DNA from: G965207345 sp965207345
GTDB taxonomy: Bacteria > Pseudomonadota > Gammaproteobacteria > PS1 > Pseudothioglobaceae
Length of the DNA stretch: 64,000 bases
Direction of reading: 5' to 3'
Assembly (NCBI GenBank): GCA_965207345.1
Contig: OZ242280.1
Span: forward strand, 434,001-498,000
Positions 16,950-28,445 of this stretch are shown here, piece by piece. How positions within the stretch are numbered: the stretch's first letter is position 1; every line of letters begins with the position of its first letter. Both the position numbers and the translations under genes were made by a program. The notes under the pieces were generated by a model. The model saw nothing but the letters and a program-made list of their open reading frames with translations. It did not search any database and was not told the origin of the DNA.

Positions 16950-19900
16950 TTATAAAACAATTAGATTATCTGTAAAGTCAGATAAAGTAAGCGCACTAGT
17001 GCCAGCACCCTCAAGTATGACGACAAGATCGATGTTGCCATCATTATCAGCATCAATGTCAACAAAAACACATTTGTCATATAAATCGACTCCTACTCGC
17101 ACAAAATCAGAAAGTGCATCGCCTGCTTGATAGTCTAATAAATCTGATAAATCTAGTTTATCACCCTCGCTAAGACTAAAATCAGTAATGATATCAAAAC
17201 CATCATTTACATTATTATAATCAAAAATATCACTACCTAAGCCACCTGTTAAAACATCATCGCCAGATCCACCAACGAGTACATCATCACCGTCTGTGCC
17301 GATAATTACGTTATGTCGCTCATTGCCGTACACATATGACACTGTAACATCAAAATTAATTACAGTAGGAGTAAAACTCGTGGTCGTCGTGCCATCACTT
17401 ATGCGAATATCAAAACTAGGCGCATCATTGCTGGAATCATGAGTAAATTTAACATTACCGTCTTCAATATCTTGTAGTGTGAAAGTGGTAACAGCAACGC
17501 TTGGATTATCATGCAACGCAAAAAAACCATGTGCAACATTTGCAACACCAAATATAATTTCACTAGCAAGATGATTAAAATAAACCGCATCTATCATATC
17601 AGTAGTAACGGTAATTACCTGCCCTTTATGGAGTTCTAAAGTAGCAGTTTTGATGGCGGTTTCAATATTAATATCCCATTTGTAAATCATATAATCTGTT
17701 AAATCACTAATTTCATCTTCGCTTAAAGCATGGTTATATGATAAAAGCTCACCAATATAACCGTTAAAATAACCATCAGCATAATTAACAGATTCATAAT
17801 TAACAGGGTTAACTGTGATGCCACTTGATCCTATGGTAGAAGCAGTATGAGCAGTTTGTGCATCCACATGGTCTACTTCACCAACAAATGCGCCATTTAA
17901 ATAAGCCTTAAAAATATTACTTACATCACTACTTGTGCTAGAGTCTTGGACCGTAATAATGTTATAGACAGCATTCGCTCTCACTACACCTAAATCAATG
18001 AATTTATGCGTATGTCCTACGTCCCAGTCTCTATTCCAAACACCAACATAAAGGTGTCCGTCTGAGATAACAATATTATAACCCTTAGTGTTATCTCCTT
18101 GTTCATAAATTACTTGCAAACTATCAATATCACTACCTGTTTTAATGAGCATAGCAAATGATTTTTGACTATAGGGTCCATTAATATTTATATAGTTATT
18201 AATATGCAAAGAATCATCTACACCATCAAATTGAAGTACGCCATGACCATTAATGCCATCATCAACATAAGTAGGCCTAACCCTTTCGAACGGCGTTATT
18301 GCACGGAGTGCACTCTCTAAACTAGAACTACTCACCCATATTTCCACTAAATTACCATCTACTGGCTGATTACTTAAATCACCATCACCATCAATATTTT
18401 GTGCATCAAAATGGGCAATAAGTCCAGTTTGTGGTACCACTAGATTAAATACAATATCAGCAGAAAACACGCTACCCTCGTAAGTGCCATCACTAACCAT
18501 GATAGTAAAGCTTGGGTTATGTACACTCCCATCATGGATAAAGTGAATACTACCTTGTTCAATCTCTGCTTGTGTAAAGCTAGTAATAGCAACCCCTGGG
18601 CTACCTGTTCGCTCAAAGCGAGCATATGTAATACCAGATACAGTAAAGGTGAGTGTATCTCCCTGATTAGTATCCTGGGCACTAATGATATCAGAGCTTA
18701 TAGTGATAGTTTCACCTTGATCTATCTCCAAGGTATTAAGGCTAATAGTAGGTCTAAAATTAACTATAACACTAGCTAATAACGCATTACTCTCGTAAGT
18801 ACCATCACTAACCATGATAGTAAAGCTTGGGTTGTGTGCACTCCCATCATGGATAAAGTGAATACTGCCTTGTTCAATCTCTGCTTGTGTAAAGCTAGTA
18901 ATAGCAACCCCTGGGCTACCTGTTCGCTCAAAGCGAGCATATGTAATATTAGATACAGTAAAGGTGAGTGTATCTCCCTGATTAGTATCCTGGGCACTAA
19001 TGATATCAGGGCTTATAGTAATAGTTTCACCTTCACCTACCTCCAAGGTATTAAGGCTAATAGTAGGTCTAAATTTAACTATAACATTAGCTAATAACGC
19101 ATCACTCTCGTAAGTGCCATCACTAACCATGATAGTAAAGCTTGGGTTATGTACACTCCCATCATGGATAAAGTGAATACTACCTTGTTCAATCTCTGCT
19201 TGTGTAAAGCTAGTAATAGCAACCCCTGGACTACCTGCTCGCTCAAAGCGAGCATATGTAATATTAGATACAGTAAAGGTGAGTGTATCTCCCTGATTAG
19301 TATCCTGGGCACTAATGATATCAGAGCTTACAGTGATAGTTTCACCTTCACCTACCTCCAAGGTATTAAGGCTAATAGTAGGTCTAAAATTAACTATAAC
19401 ATTAGCTAATAACGCATCACTCTCGTAAGTGCCATCACTAACCATGATAGTAAAACTTGGGTTATGTACACTCCCATCATGGATAAAGTGAATACTACCT
19501 TGTTCAATCTCTGCTTGTGTAAAGCTAGTAATAGCAACCCCTGGACTACCTGCTCGCTCAAAGCGAGCATATGTAATATTAGATACAGTAAAGGTGAGTG
19601 TATCTCCCTGATTAGTATCCTGGGCACTAATGATATCAGAGCTTACAGTGATAGTTTCACCTTCACCTACCTCCAAGGTATTAAGGCTAATAGTAGGTCT
19701 AAATTTAACTATAACATTAGCTAATAACGCATCACTCTCGTAAGTGCCATCACTAACCATGATAGTAAAGCTTGGGTTATGTACACTCCCATCATGGATA
19801 AAGTGAATACTACCTTGTTCAATCTCTGCTTGTGTAAAGCTAGTAATAGCAACCCCTGGACTACCTGCTCGCTCAAAGCGAGCATATGTAATATTAGATA

Positions 19901-22900
19901 CAGTAAAGGTGAGTGTATCTCCCTGATTAGTATCCTGGGCACTAATGATATCAGAGCTTACAGTGATAGTTTCACCTTCACCTACCTCCAAGGTATTAAG
20001 GCTAATAGTAGGTCTAAATTTAACTATAACATTAGCTAATAACGCATCACTCTCGTAAGTGCCATCACTAACCATGATAGTAAAGCTTGGGTTATGTACA
20101 CTCCCATCATGGATAAAGTGAATACTACCTTGTTCAATCTCTGCTTGTGTAAAGCTAGTAATAGCAACCCCTGGACTACCTGCTCGCTCAAAGCGAGCAT
20201 ATGTAATATTAGATACAGTAAAGGTGAGTGTATCTCCCTGATTAGTATCCTGGGCACTAATGATATCAGAGCTTACAGTGATAGTTTCACCTTCACCTAC
20301 CTCCAAGGTATTAAGGCTAATAGTAGGTCTAAAATTAACTATAACACTTGCTAATAACGCATCACTCTCGTAAGTGCCATCACTAACCATGATAGTAAAG
20401 CTTGGGTTATGTACACTACCATCATGGATAAAGTGAATACTGCCTTGTTCAATCTCTGCTTGTGTAAAGCTAGTAATAGCAACCCCTGGGCTACCTGATC
20501 GCTCAAAGCGAGCATATCCGATAGCAAATACAGTAAAGGTGAGTGTATCTCCCCGATTAGCATCCTGGGCACTGATGATATCAGAGCTTATAGTGATAGT
20601 TTCACCTTGACCTACCTCCAAGGTATTAAGGCTAATAATAGGTCTAAAATTAACTCTAACACCAATTATTAGCCCTTCACTCTCGTTAATGCCATCACTA
20701 ACCTTAATAGTAAAGCCTGGTCTACGCGTACTCCCATCATGGGTAAAGCGAATACTGCCTTGTTCAAACTCTGTTTGTGTAAAGCTAGTAATAGCAACCC
20801 CTGGACTACCTGCTCGCTCAAAGCGTGCATATCTAACATCAGATACAGTAAAGGTGAGTGTATCTTCTTGATCAACGTCCTGGGCAATGATGATATCAGG
20901 GCCTATAGTGATAGCTTCACCCTGACCTACCTCAAAGGGATGAAAATCAATAGTAGGTATAGAATTAACTATAACATTGACTAATAACAGATCACTAGTG
21001 TAAGTGCCATCGCTAACCCTGATAAAAAAAAATGTGTCATATGAAGTCCTAATGAGGTGTTTAAAGTAAATACTACCTTGTTCAATCTCTGCTTGTGTAA
21101 AACTAATAAGAACAGTCCCTGGACTACCTGCTCGCTCAAAGATAGATCCCACAGAAGCTACCTCAAAGGTGAGTGTATCTCCCTGGTTAGCATCCTGGGC
21201 ACTAATGATATCAGGGCTTATAATGATAGTTTTACCTTCACCTATCTCAAAGGTATTAAGGCTAATAGTAGGTCTAAAATTAACTATAACACTAGCTAAT
21301 AACGCATTACTCTCGTAAGTGCCATCACTAACCATGATAGTAAAGCTTGGGTTATGTACACTCCCATCGTGGATAAAGTGAATACTGCCTTGTTCAATCT
21401 CTGCTTGTGTAAAGCTAGTAATAGCAACCCCTGGACTACCTGTTCGCTCAAAGCGAGCATATGTAATATCAGATACAGTAAAGGTGAGTGTATCTCCCTG
21501 ATTAGGGTTCTGGGCACTAATGATATCAGAGCTTATAGTGATAGTTTCACCTTCACCTACCTCCAAGGTATTAAGGCTAATAGTAGGTCTAAAATTAACT
21601 ATAACACTTGCTAATAACGCATCACTCTCGTAAGTGCCATCACTAACCATGATAGTAAAGCTTGGGTTATGTGCACTCCCATCGTGGATAAAGTGAATAT
21701 CACCTTGTTCAATCTCTGCTTGTGTAAAGCTAGTAATAGCAACCCCTGGACTACCTGTTCGCTCAAAGCGTGCATATGTAATACCAGATACAGTAAAGGT
21801 GAGTGTATCTCCCCGATTAGCATCCTGGGCAATGATGATATCAGAGCTTATAGTGATAGTTTCACCTTGACCTACCTCCAAGGTATTAAGGCTAATAGTA
21901 GGTCTAAAATTAACTATAACATTAGCTAATAACGCATCACTCTCGTAAGTGCCATCACTAACCATGATAGTAAAGCTTGGGTTATGTACACTCCCATCGT
22001 GGATAAAGTGAATACTACCTTGTTCAATCTCTGCTTGTGTAAAGCTAGTAATAGCAACCCCTGGGCTACCTGATCGCTCAAAGCGAGCATATGTAATACT
22101 AGATACAGTAAAGGTGAGTGTATCTCCCTGATTAGTATCCTGGGCACTAATGATATCAGAGCTTATAGTGATAGTTTCACCTTCACCTACCTCCAAGGTA
22201 TTAAGGCTAATAGTAGGTCTAAAATTAACTATAACACTAGCTAATAGCAGACTACTCTCATAAGTGCCATCGCTAACTCTGATAACAAACACTGGGTTAT
22301 GTGCACTCCCATCGTGGATAAAGTGAATACTGCCTTGTTCAATCTCTGCTTGTGTAAAGCTAGTAATAGCAACCCCTGGACTACCTGCTCGCTCAAAGCG
22401 TGCATATGTAATACCAGATACAGTAAAGGTGAGTGTATCTTCCTGATTAGTATCCTGGGCACTGATGATATCAGGGCTTATAGTGATAGTTTCACCTTCA
22501 CCTACCTCCAAGGTATTAAGGCTAATAGTAGGTCTAAAATTAACTATAACACTTGCTAATAACGCATCACTCTCGTAAGTGCCATCACTAACCATGATAG
22601 TAAAGCTTGGGTTATGTACACTCCCATCGTGGATAAAGTGAATATCGCCTTGTTCAATCTCTGCTTGTGTAAAGCTAGTAATAGCAACCCCTGGACTACC
22701 TGTTCGCTCAAAGCGTGCATATGTAATACCAGATACAGTAAAGGTGAGTGTATCTCCCCGATTAGCGTCCTGGGCAATGATGATATCAGAGCTTATAGTG
22801 ATAGTTTCACCTTGACCTACCTCCAAGGTATTAAGGCTAATAGTAGGTCTAAAATTAACTATAACACTTGCTAATAACGCATCACTCTCGTAAGTGCCAT

Positions 22901-25900
22901 CACTAACCATGATAGTAAAGCTTGGGTTATGTACACTCCCATCGTGGATAAAGTGAATACTACCTTGTTCAATCTCTGCTTGTGTAAAGCTAGTAATAGC
23001 AACCCCTGGGCTACCTGATCGCTCAAAGCGAGCATATGTAATACTAGATACAGTAAAGGTGAGTGTATCTCCCTGATTAGTATCCTGGGCACTAATGATA
23101 TCAGAGCTTATAGTGATAGTTTCACCTTCACCTACCTCCAAGGTATTAAGGCTAATAGTAGGTCTAAAATTAACTATAACACTAGCTAATAGCAGACTAC
23201 TCTCGTAAGTGCCATCGCTAACTCTGATAACAAACACTGGGTTATGTGCACTCCCATCGTGGATAAAGTGAATACTGCCTTGTTCAATCTCTGCTTGTGT
23301 AAAGCTAGTAATAGCAACCCCTGGACTACCTGCTCGCTCAAAGCGAGCATATCCGATAGCAAATACAGTAAAGGTGAGTGTATCTCCCCGATTAGCATCC
23401 TGGGCACTGATGATATCAGAGCTTATAGTGATAGTTTCACCTTGACCTACCTCCAAGGTATTAAGGCTAATAATAGGTCTAAAATTAACTCTAACACCAA
23501 TTATTAGCCCTTCACTCTCGTTAATGCCATCACTAACCTTAATAGTAAAGCCTGGTCTACGCGTACTCCCATCATGGGTAAAGCGAATACTGCCTTGTTC
23601 AAACTCTGTTTGTGTAAAGCTAGTAATAGCAACCCCTGGACTACCTGCTCGCTCAAAGCGTGCATATCTAACATCAGATACAGTAAAGGTGAGTGTATCT
23701 TCTTGATCAACGTCCTGGGCAATGATGATATCAGGGCCTATAGTGATAGCTTCACCCTGACCTACCTCAAAGGGATGAAAATCAATAGTAGGTATAGAAT
23801 TAACTATAACATTGACTAATAACAGATCACTAGTGTAAGTGCCATCGCTAACCCTGATAAAAAAAAATGTGTCATATGAAGTCCTAATGAGGTGTTTAAA
23901 GTAAATACTACCTTGTTCAATCTCTGCTTGTGTAAAACTAATAAGAACAGTCCCTGGACTACCTGCTCGCTCAAAGATAGATCCCACAGAAGCTACCTCA
24001 AAGGTGAGTGTATCTCCCTGGTTAGCATCCTGGGCACTAATGATATCAGGGCTTATAATGATAGTTTTACCTTCACCTATCTCAAAGGTATTAAGGCTAA
24101 TAGTAGGTCTAAAATTAACTATAACACTAGCTAATAACGCATTACTCTCGTAAGTGCCATCACTAACCATGATAGTAAAGCTTGGGTTATGTACACTCCC
24201 ATCGTGGATAAAGTGAATACTGCCTTGTTCAATCTCTGCTTGTGTAAAGCTAGTAATAGCAACCCCTGGACTACCTGTTCGCTCAAAGCGAGCATATGTA
24301 ATATCAGATACAGTAAAGGTGAGTGTATCTCCCTGATTAGGGTTCTGGGCACTAATGATATCAGAGCTTATAGTGATAGTTTCACCTTCACCTACCTCCA
24401 AGGTATTAAGGCTAATAGTAGGTCTAAAATTAACTATAACACTTGCTAATAACGCATCACTCTCGTAAGTGCCATCACTAACCATGATAGTAAAGCTTGG
24501 GTTATGTGCACTCCCATCGTGGATAAAGTGAATATCACCTTGTTCAATCTCTGCTTGTGTAAAGCTAGTAATAGCAACCCCTGGACTACCTGTTCGCTCA
24601 AAGCGTGCATATGTAATACCAGATACAGTAAAGGTGAGTGTATCTCCCCGATTAGCATCCTGGGCAATGATGATATCAGAGCTTATAGTGATAGTTTCAC
24701 CTTGACCTACCTCCAAGGTATTAAGGCTAATAGTAGGTCTAAAATTAACTATAACACCAATTACTAGCCCTTCACTCTCGTTAATGCCATCACTAACCTT
24801 AATAGTAAAGCCTGGTTTACGCGTACTCCCATCATGGGTAAAGCGAATACTGCCTTGTTCAAACTCTGTTTGTGTAAAGCTAGTAATAGCAACCCCTGGA
24901 CTACCTGCTCGCTCAAAGCGTGCATATCTAACATCAGATACAGTAAAGGTGAGTGTATCTTCTTGATCAACGTCCTGGGCAATGATGATATCAGGGCCTA
25001 TAGTGATAGCTTCACCCTGACCTACCTCAAAGGGATGAAAATCAATAGTAGGTATAGAATTAACTATAACATTGACTAATAACAGATCACTAGTGTAAGT
25101 GCCATCGCTAACCCTGATAAAAAAAAATGGGTCATATGAACTCCTACTGAGGTGTTTAAAGTAAATACTACCTTGTTCAATCTCTGCTTGTGTAAAACGA
25201 CTAATAAAAGTCCCTGGACTACCTGCTCGCTCAAAGACAGATCCCACAGCAGCTATCTCAAAGGTGAGTGTATCTCCCTGGTTAGCATCCTGGGCACTAA
25301 TGATATCAGGGCTTATAATGATAGTTTTACCTTCACCTATCTCCAAGGTATTAAGGCTAATAGTAGGTCTAAAATTAACTATAACACTAGCTAATAACGC
25401 ATTACTCTCGTAAGTGCCATCACTAACCATGATAGTAAAGCTTGGGTTATGTACACTCCCATCGTGGATAAAGTGAATATCACCTTGTTCAATCTCTGCT
25501 TGTGTAAAGCTAGTAATAGCAACCCCTGGACTACCTGTTCGCTCAAAGCGAGCATATGTAATATTAGATACAGTAAAGGTGAGTGTATCTCCCTGATTAG
25601 TATCCTGGGCACTAATGATATCAGAGCCTATAGTGATAGTTTCACCTTCACCTATCTCCAAGGTATTAAGGCTAATAGTAGGTCTAAAATTAACTATAAC
25701 ACTTGCTAATAACGCATCACTCTCGTAAGTGCCATCACTAACCATGATAGTAAAGCTTGGGTTATGTACACTCCCATCATGGATAAAGTGAATACTGCCT
25801 TGTTCAATCTCTGCTTGTGTAAAGCTAGTAATAGCAACCCCTGGGCTACCTGATCGCTCAAAGCGAGCATATCCGATAGCAAATACAGTAAAGGTGAGTG

Positions 25901-28445
25901 TATCTCCCTGATTAGCATCCTGGGCACTGATGGTATCAGGGCCTATAGTGATAGTTTCACCTTGACCTACCTCCAAGGTATTAAGGCTAATAGTAGGTCT
26001 AAAATTAACTCCAACACCAATTATTAGCCCTTCACTCTCGTTAATGCCATCACTAACCTTAATAGTAAAGCCTGGTCTACGCGTACTCCCATCATGGGTA
26101 AAGCGAATACTGCCTTGTTCAAACTCTGTTTGTGTAAAGCTAGTAATAGCAACCCCTGGACTACCTGCTCGCTCAAAGCGTGCATATCTAACATCAGATA
26201 CAGTAAAGGTGAGTGTATCTTCTTGATCAACGTCCTGGGCAATGATGATATCAGGGCCTATAGTGATAGCTTCACCCTGACCTACCTCAAAGGGATGAAA
26301 ATCAATAGTAGGTATAGAATTAACTATAACATTGACTAATAACAGATCACTAGTGTAAGTGCCATCGCTAACCCTGATAAAAAAAAATGTGTCATATGAA
26401 GTCCTAATGAGGTGTTTAAAGTAAATACTACCTTGTTCAATCTCTGCTTGTGTAAAACTAATAAGAACAGTCCCTGGACTACCTGCTCGCTCAAAGATAG
26501 ATCCCACAGAAGCTACCTCAAAGGTGAGTGTATCTCCCTGGTTAGCATCCTGGGCACTAATGATATCAGGGCTTATAATGATAGTTTTACCTTCACCTAT
26601 CTCAAAGGTATTAAGGCTAATAGTAGGTCTAAAATTAACTATAACACTAGCTAATAACGCATTACTCTCGTAAGTGCCATCACTAACCATGATAGTAAAG
26701 CTTGGGTTATGTACACTCCCATCGTGGATAAAGTGAATACTGCCTTGTTCAATCTCTGCTTGTGTAAAGCTAGTAATAGCAACCCCTGGACTACCTGTTC
26801 GCTCAAAGCGAGCATATGTAATATCAGATACAGTAAAGGTGAGTGTATCTCCCTGATTAGGGTTCTGGGCACTAATGATATCAGAGCTTATAGTGATAGT
26901 TTCACCTTCACCTACCTCCAAGGTATTAAGGCTAATAGTAGGTCTAAAATTAACTATAACACTAGCTAATAGCAGACTACTCTCGTAAGTGCCATCGCTA
27001 ACTCTGATAACAAACACTGGGTTATGTGCACTCCCATCATGGATAAAGTGAATACTGCCTTGTTCAATCTCTGCTTGTGTAAAGCTAGTAATAGCAACCC
27101 CTGGGCTACCTGTTCGCTCAAAGCGAGCATATCCGATAGCAAATACAGTAAAGGTGAGTGTATCTCCCCGATTAGCATCCTGGGCACTGATGATATCAGA
27201 GCTTATAGTGATAGTTTCACCTTGATCTACCTCCAAGGTATTAAGGCTAATAGTAGGTCTAAAATTAACTCCAACACCAATTACTAGCCCTTCACTCTCG
27301 TTAATGCCATCACTAACCTTAATAGTAAAGCCTGGTTTACGCGTACTCCCATCATGGGTAAAGCGAATACTGCCTTGTTCAAACTCTGTTTGTGTAAAGC
27401 TAGTAATAGCAACCCCTGGACTACCTGCTCGCTCAAAGCGTGCATATCTAACATCAGATACAGTAAAGGTGAGTGTATCTTCTTGATCAACGTCCCGGGC
27501 AATGATGATATCAGGGCCTATAGTGATAGCTTCACCCTGACCTACCTCAAAGGGATGAAAATCAATAGTAGGTATAGAATTAACTATAACATTGACTAAT
27601 AACAGATTACTAGTGTAAGTGCCATCGCTAACCATGATAGTAAAGCTTGGGTTATGTGCACTCCCATCGTGGATAAAGTGAATACTGCCTTGTTCAATCT
27701 CTGCTTGTGTAAAGCTAGTAATAGCAGTCCCTGGACTACCTGTTCGCTCAAAGCGAGCATATGTAATACTAGATACAGTAAAGGTGAGTGTATCTCCCTG
27801 ATTAGTATCCTGGGCACTAATGATATCAGAGCTTATAGTGATAGTTTCACCTTGACCTACCTCCAAGGTATTAAGGCTAATAGTAGGTCTAAAATTAACT
27901 ATAACACTAGCTAATAACGCACTACTCTCGTAAGTGCCATCACTAACCATGATAGTAAAGCTTGGGTTATGTACACTACCATCATGGATAAAGTGAATAC
28001 TGCCTTGTTCAATCTCTGCTTGTGTAAAGCTAGTAATAGCAACCCCTGGACTACCTGTTCGCTCAAAGCGTGCATATGTAATATCAGATACAGTAAAGGT
28101 GAGTGTATCTCCCTGATTAGGGTTCTGGGCACTAATGATATCAGAGCTTATAGTGATAGTTTCACCTTCACCTACCTCCAAGGTATTAAGGCTAATAGTA
28201 GGTCTAAAATTAACTATAACACTAGCTAATAGCAGACTACTCTCGTAAGTGCCATCGCTAACTCTGATAACAAACACTGGGTTATGTGCACTCCCATCAT
28301 GGATAAAGTGAATACTGCCTTGTTCAATCTCTGCTTGTGTAAAGCTAGTAATAGCAACCCCTGGGCTACCTGTTCGCTCAAAGCGAGCATATGATAGCAA
28401 ATACAGTAAAGGTGAGTGTATCTCCCCGATTAGCATCCTGGGCAC
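16950..28445 (-). CDS. Giant T1SS adhesin, C-terminal fragment (separated by frameshift)
   Basis: This frame holds the C-terminal ~3,810 residues of the adhesin. The first 19 codons (28445 to about 28389) are out-of-frame translation of the repeat; homology begins at A-R-F-E-R-T. In order: about 32 CSPG/cadherin-like repeats, a LamG-like domain (about 18437-17690, starting G-L-I-A-H-F-D-A-Q-N), one diverged CSPG-like repeat (about 17642-17316), RTX nonapeptides (17300-17220), and a C-terminal T1SS target domain with D-I-I-T-D-F-S near residue 40 of the last 121. Without the N-terminal frame it could be made only from an internal start or by frameshifting. It still carries the secretion signal, so a truncated product could be exported. 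Confidence 0.85.
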   Translation of the reverse strand: MPRMLIGEIHSPLLYLLSYARFERTGSPGVAITSFTQAEIEQGSIHFIHDGSAHNPVFVIRVSDGTYESSLLLASVIVNFRPTISLNTLEVGEGETITISSDIISAQNPNQGDTLTFTVSDITYARFERTGSPGVAITSFTQAEIEQGSIHFIHDGSVHNPSFTIMVSDGTYESSALLASVIVNFRPTISLNTLEVGQGETITISSDIISAQDTNQGDTLTFTVSSITYARFERTGSPGTAITSFTQAEIEQGSIHFIHDGSAHNPSFTIMVSDGTYTSNLLLVNVIVNSIPTIDFHPFEVGQGEAITIGPDIIIARDVDQEDTLTFTVSDVRYARFERAGSPGVAITSFTQTEFEQGSIRFTHDGSTRKPGFTIKVSDGINESEGLVIGVGVNFRPTISLNTLEVDQGETITISSDIISAQDANRGDTLTFTVFAIGYARFERTGSPGVAITSFTQAEIEQGSIHFIHDGSAHNPVFVIRVSDGTYESSLLLASVIVNFRPTISLNTLEVGEGETITISSDIISAQNPNQGDTLTFTVSDITYARFERTGSPGVAITSFTQAEIEQGSIHFIHDGSVHNPSFTIMVSDGTYESNALLASVIVNFRPTISLNTFEIGEGKTIIISPDIISAQDANQGDTLTFEVASVGSIFERAGSPGTVLISFTQAEIEQGSIYFKHLIRTSYDTFFFIRVSDGTYTSDLLLVNVIVNSIPTIDFHPFEVGQGEAITIGPDIIIAQDVDQEDTLTFTVSDVRYARFERAGSPGVAITSFTQTEFEQGSIRFTHDGSTRRPGFTIKVSDGINESEGLIIGVGVNFRPTISLNTLEVGQGETITIGPDTISAQDANQGDTLTFTVFAIGYARFERSGSPGVAITSFTQAEIEQGSIHFIHDGSVHNPSFTIMVSDGTYESDALLASVIVNFRPTISLNTLEIGEGETITIGSDIISAQDTNQGDTLTFTVSNITYARFERTGSPGVAITSFTQAEIEQGDIHFIHDGSVHNPSFTIMVSDGTYESNALLASVIVNFRPTISLNTLEIGEGKTIIISPDIISAQDANQGDTLTFEIAAVGSVFERAGSPGTFISRFTQAEIEQGSIYFKHLSRSSYDPFFFIRVSDGTYTSDLLLVNVIVNSIPTIDFHPFEVGQGEAITIGPDIIIAQDVDQEDTLTFTVSDVRYARFERAGSPGVAITSFTQTEFEQGSIRFTHDGSTRKPGFTIKVSDGINESEGLVIGVIVNFRPTISLNTLEVGQGETITISSDIIIAQDANRGDTLTFTVSGITYARFERTGSPGVAITSFTQAEIEQGDIHFIHDGSAHNPSFTIMVSDGTYESDALLASVIVNFRPTISLNTLEVGEGETITISSDIISAQNPNQGDTLTFTVSDITYARFERTGSPGVAITSFTQAEIEQGSIHFIHDGSVHNPSFTIMVSDGTYESNALLASVIVNFRPTISLNTFEIGEGKTIIISPDIISAQDANQGDTLTFEVASVGSIFERAGSPGTVLISFTQAEIEQGSIYFKHLIRTSYDTFFFIRVSDGTYTSDLLLVNVIVNSIPTIDFHPFEVGQGEAITIGPDIIIAQDVDQEDTLTFTVSDVRYARFERAGSPGVAITSFTQTEFEQGSIRFTHDGSTRRPGFTIKVSDGINESEGLIIGVRVNFRPIISLNTLEVGQGETITISSDIISAQDANRGDTLTFTVFAIGYARFERAGSPGVAITSFTQAEIEQGSIHFIHDGSAHNPVFVIRVSDGTYESSLLLASVIVNFRPTISLNTLEVGEGETITISSDIISAQDTNQGDTLTFTVSSITYARFERSGSPGVAITSFTQAEIEQGSIHFIHDGSVHNPSFTIMVSDGTYESDALLASVIVNFRPTISLNTLEVGQGETITISSDIIIAQDANRGDTLTFTVSGITYARFERTGSPGVAITSFTQAEIEQGDIHFIHDGSVHNPSFTIMVSDGTYESDALLASVIVNFRPTISLNTLEVGEGETITISPDIISAQDTNQEDTLTFTVSGITYARFERAGSPGVAITSFTQAEIEQGSIHFIHDGSAHNPVFVIRVSDGTYESSLLLASVIVNFRPTISLNTLEVGEGETITISSDIISAQDTNQGDTLTFTVSSITYARFERSGSPGVAITSFTQAEIEQGSIHFIHDGSVHNPSFTIMVSDGTYESDALLANVIVNFRPTISLNTLEVGQGETITISSDIIIAQDANRGDTLTFTVSGITYARFERTGSPGVAITSFTQAEIEQGDIHFIHDGSAHNPSFTIMVSDGTYESDALLASVIVNFRPTISLNTLEVGEGETITISSDIISAQNPNQGDTLTFTVSDITYARFERTGSPGVAITSFTQAEIEQGSIHFIHDGSVHNPSFTIMVSDGTYESNALLASVIVNFRPTISLNTFEIGEGKTIIISPDIISAQDANQGDTLTFEVASVGSIFERAGSPGTVLISFTQAEIEQGSIYFKHLIRTSYDTFFFIRVSDGTYTSDLLLVNVIVNSIPTIDFHPFEVGQGEAITIGPDIIIAQDVDQEDTLTFTVSDVRYARFERAGSPGVAITSFTQTEFEQGSIRFTHDGSTRRPGFTIKVSDGINESEGLIIGVRVNFRPIISLNTLEVGQGETITISSDIISAQDANRGDTLTFTVFAIGYARFERSGSPGVAITSFTQAEIEQGSIHFIHDGSVHNPSFTIMVSDGTYESDALLASVIVNFRPTISLNTLEVGEGETITVSSDIISAQDTNQGDTLTFTVSNITYARFERAGSPGVAITSFTQAEIEQGSIHFIHDGSVHNPSFTIMVSDGTYESDALLANVIVKFRPTISLNTLEVGEGETITVSSDIISAQDTNQGDTLTFTVSNITYARFERAGSPGVAITSFTQAEIEQGSIHFIHDGSVHNPSFTIMVSDGTYESDALLANVIVKFRPTISLNTLEVGEGETITVSSDIISAQDTNQGDTLTFTVSNITYARFERAGSPGVAITSFTQAEIEQGSIHFIHDGSVHNPSFTIMVSDGTYESDALLANVIVNFRPTISLNTLEVGEGETITVSSDIISAQDTNQGDTLTFTVSNITYARFERAGSPGVAITSFTQAEIEQGSIHFIHDGSVHNPSFTIMVSDGTYESDALLANVIVKFRPTISLNTLEVGEGETITISPDIISAQDTNQGDTLTFTVSNITYARFERTGSPGVAITSFTQAEIEQGSIHFIHDGSAHNPSFTIMVSDGTYESNALLASVIVNFRPTISLNTLEIDQGETITISSDIISAQDTNQGDTLTFTVSGITYARFERTGSPGVAITSFTQAEIEQGSIHFIHDGSVHNPSFTIMVSDGTYEGSVFSADIVFNLVVPQTGLIAHFDAQNIDGDGDLSNQPVDGNLVEIWVSSSSLESALRAITPFERVRPTYVDDGINGHGVLQFDGVDDSLHINNYININGPYSQKSFAMLIKTGSDIDSLQVIYEQGDNTKGYNIVISDGHLYVGVWNRDWDVGHTHKFIDLGVVRANAVYNIITVQDSSTSSDVSNIFKAYLNGAFVGEVDHVDAQTAHTASTIGSSGITVNPVNYESVNYADGYFNGYIGELLSYNHALSEDEISDLTDYMIYKWDINIETAIKTATLELHKGQVITVTTDMIDAVYFNHLASEIIFGVANVAHGFFALHDNPSVAVTTFTLQDIEDGNVKFTHDSSNDAPSFDIRISDGTTTTSFTPTVINFDVTVSYVYGNERHNVIIGTDGDDVLVGGSGDDVLTGGLGSDIFDYNNVNDGFDIITDFSLSEGDKLDLSDLLDYQAGDALSDFVRVGVDLYDKCVFVDIDADNDGNIDLVVILEGAGTSALTLSDFTDNLIVL
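17220..17300 (-). repeat. RTX nonapeptide block and start of T1SS C-terminal domain
   Basis: Three consecutive nonapeptides, G-T-D-G-D-D-V-L-V, G-G-S-G-D-D-V-L-T and G-G-L-G-S-D-I-F-D, follow the calcium-binding RTX pattern GGxGxDxUx. They precede ~90 residues with the acidic, hydrophobic-ended features of type I secretion targets (ending D-N-L-I-V-L). Calcium would fold this part after export. Confidence 0.9.
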
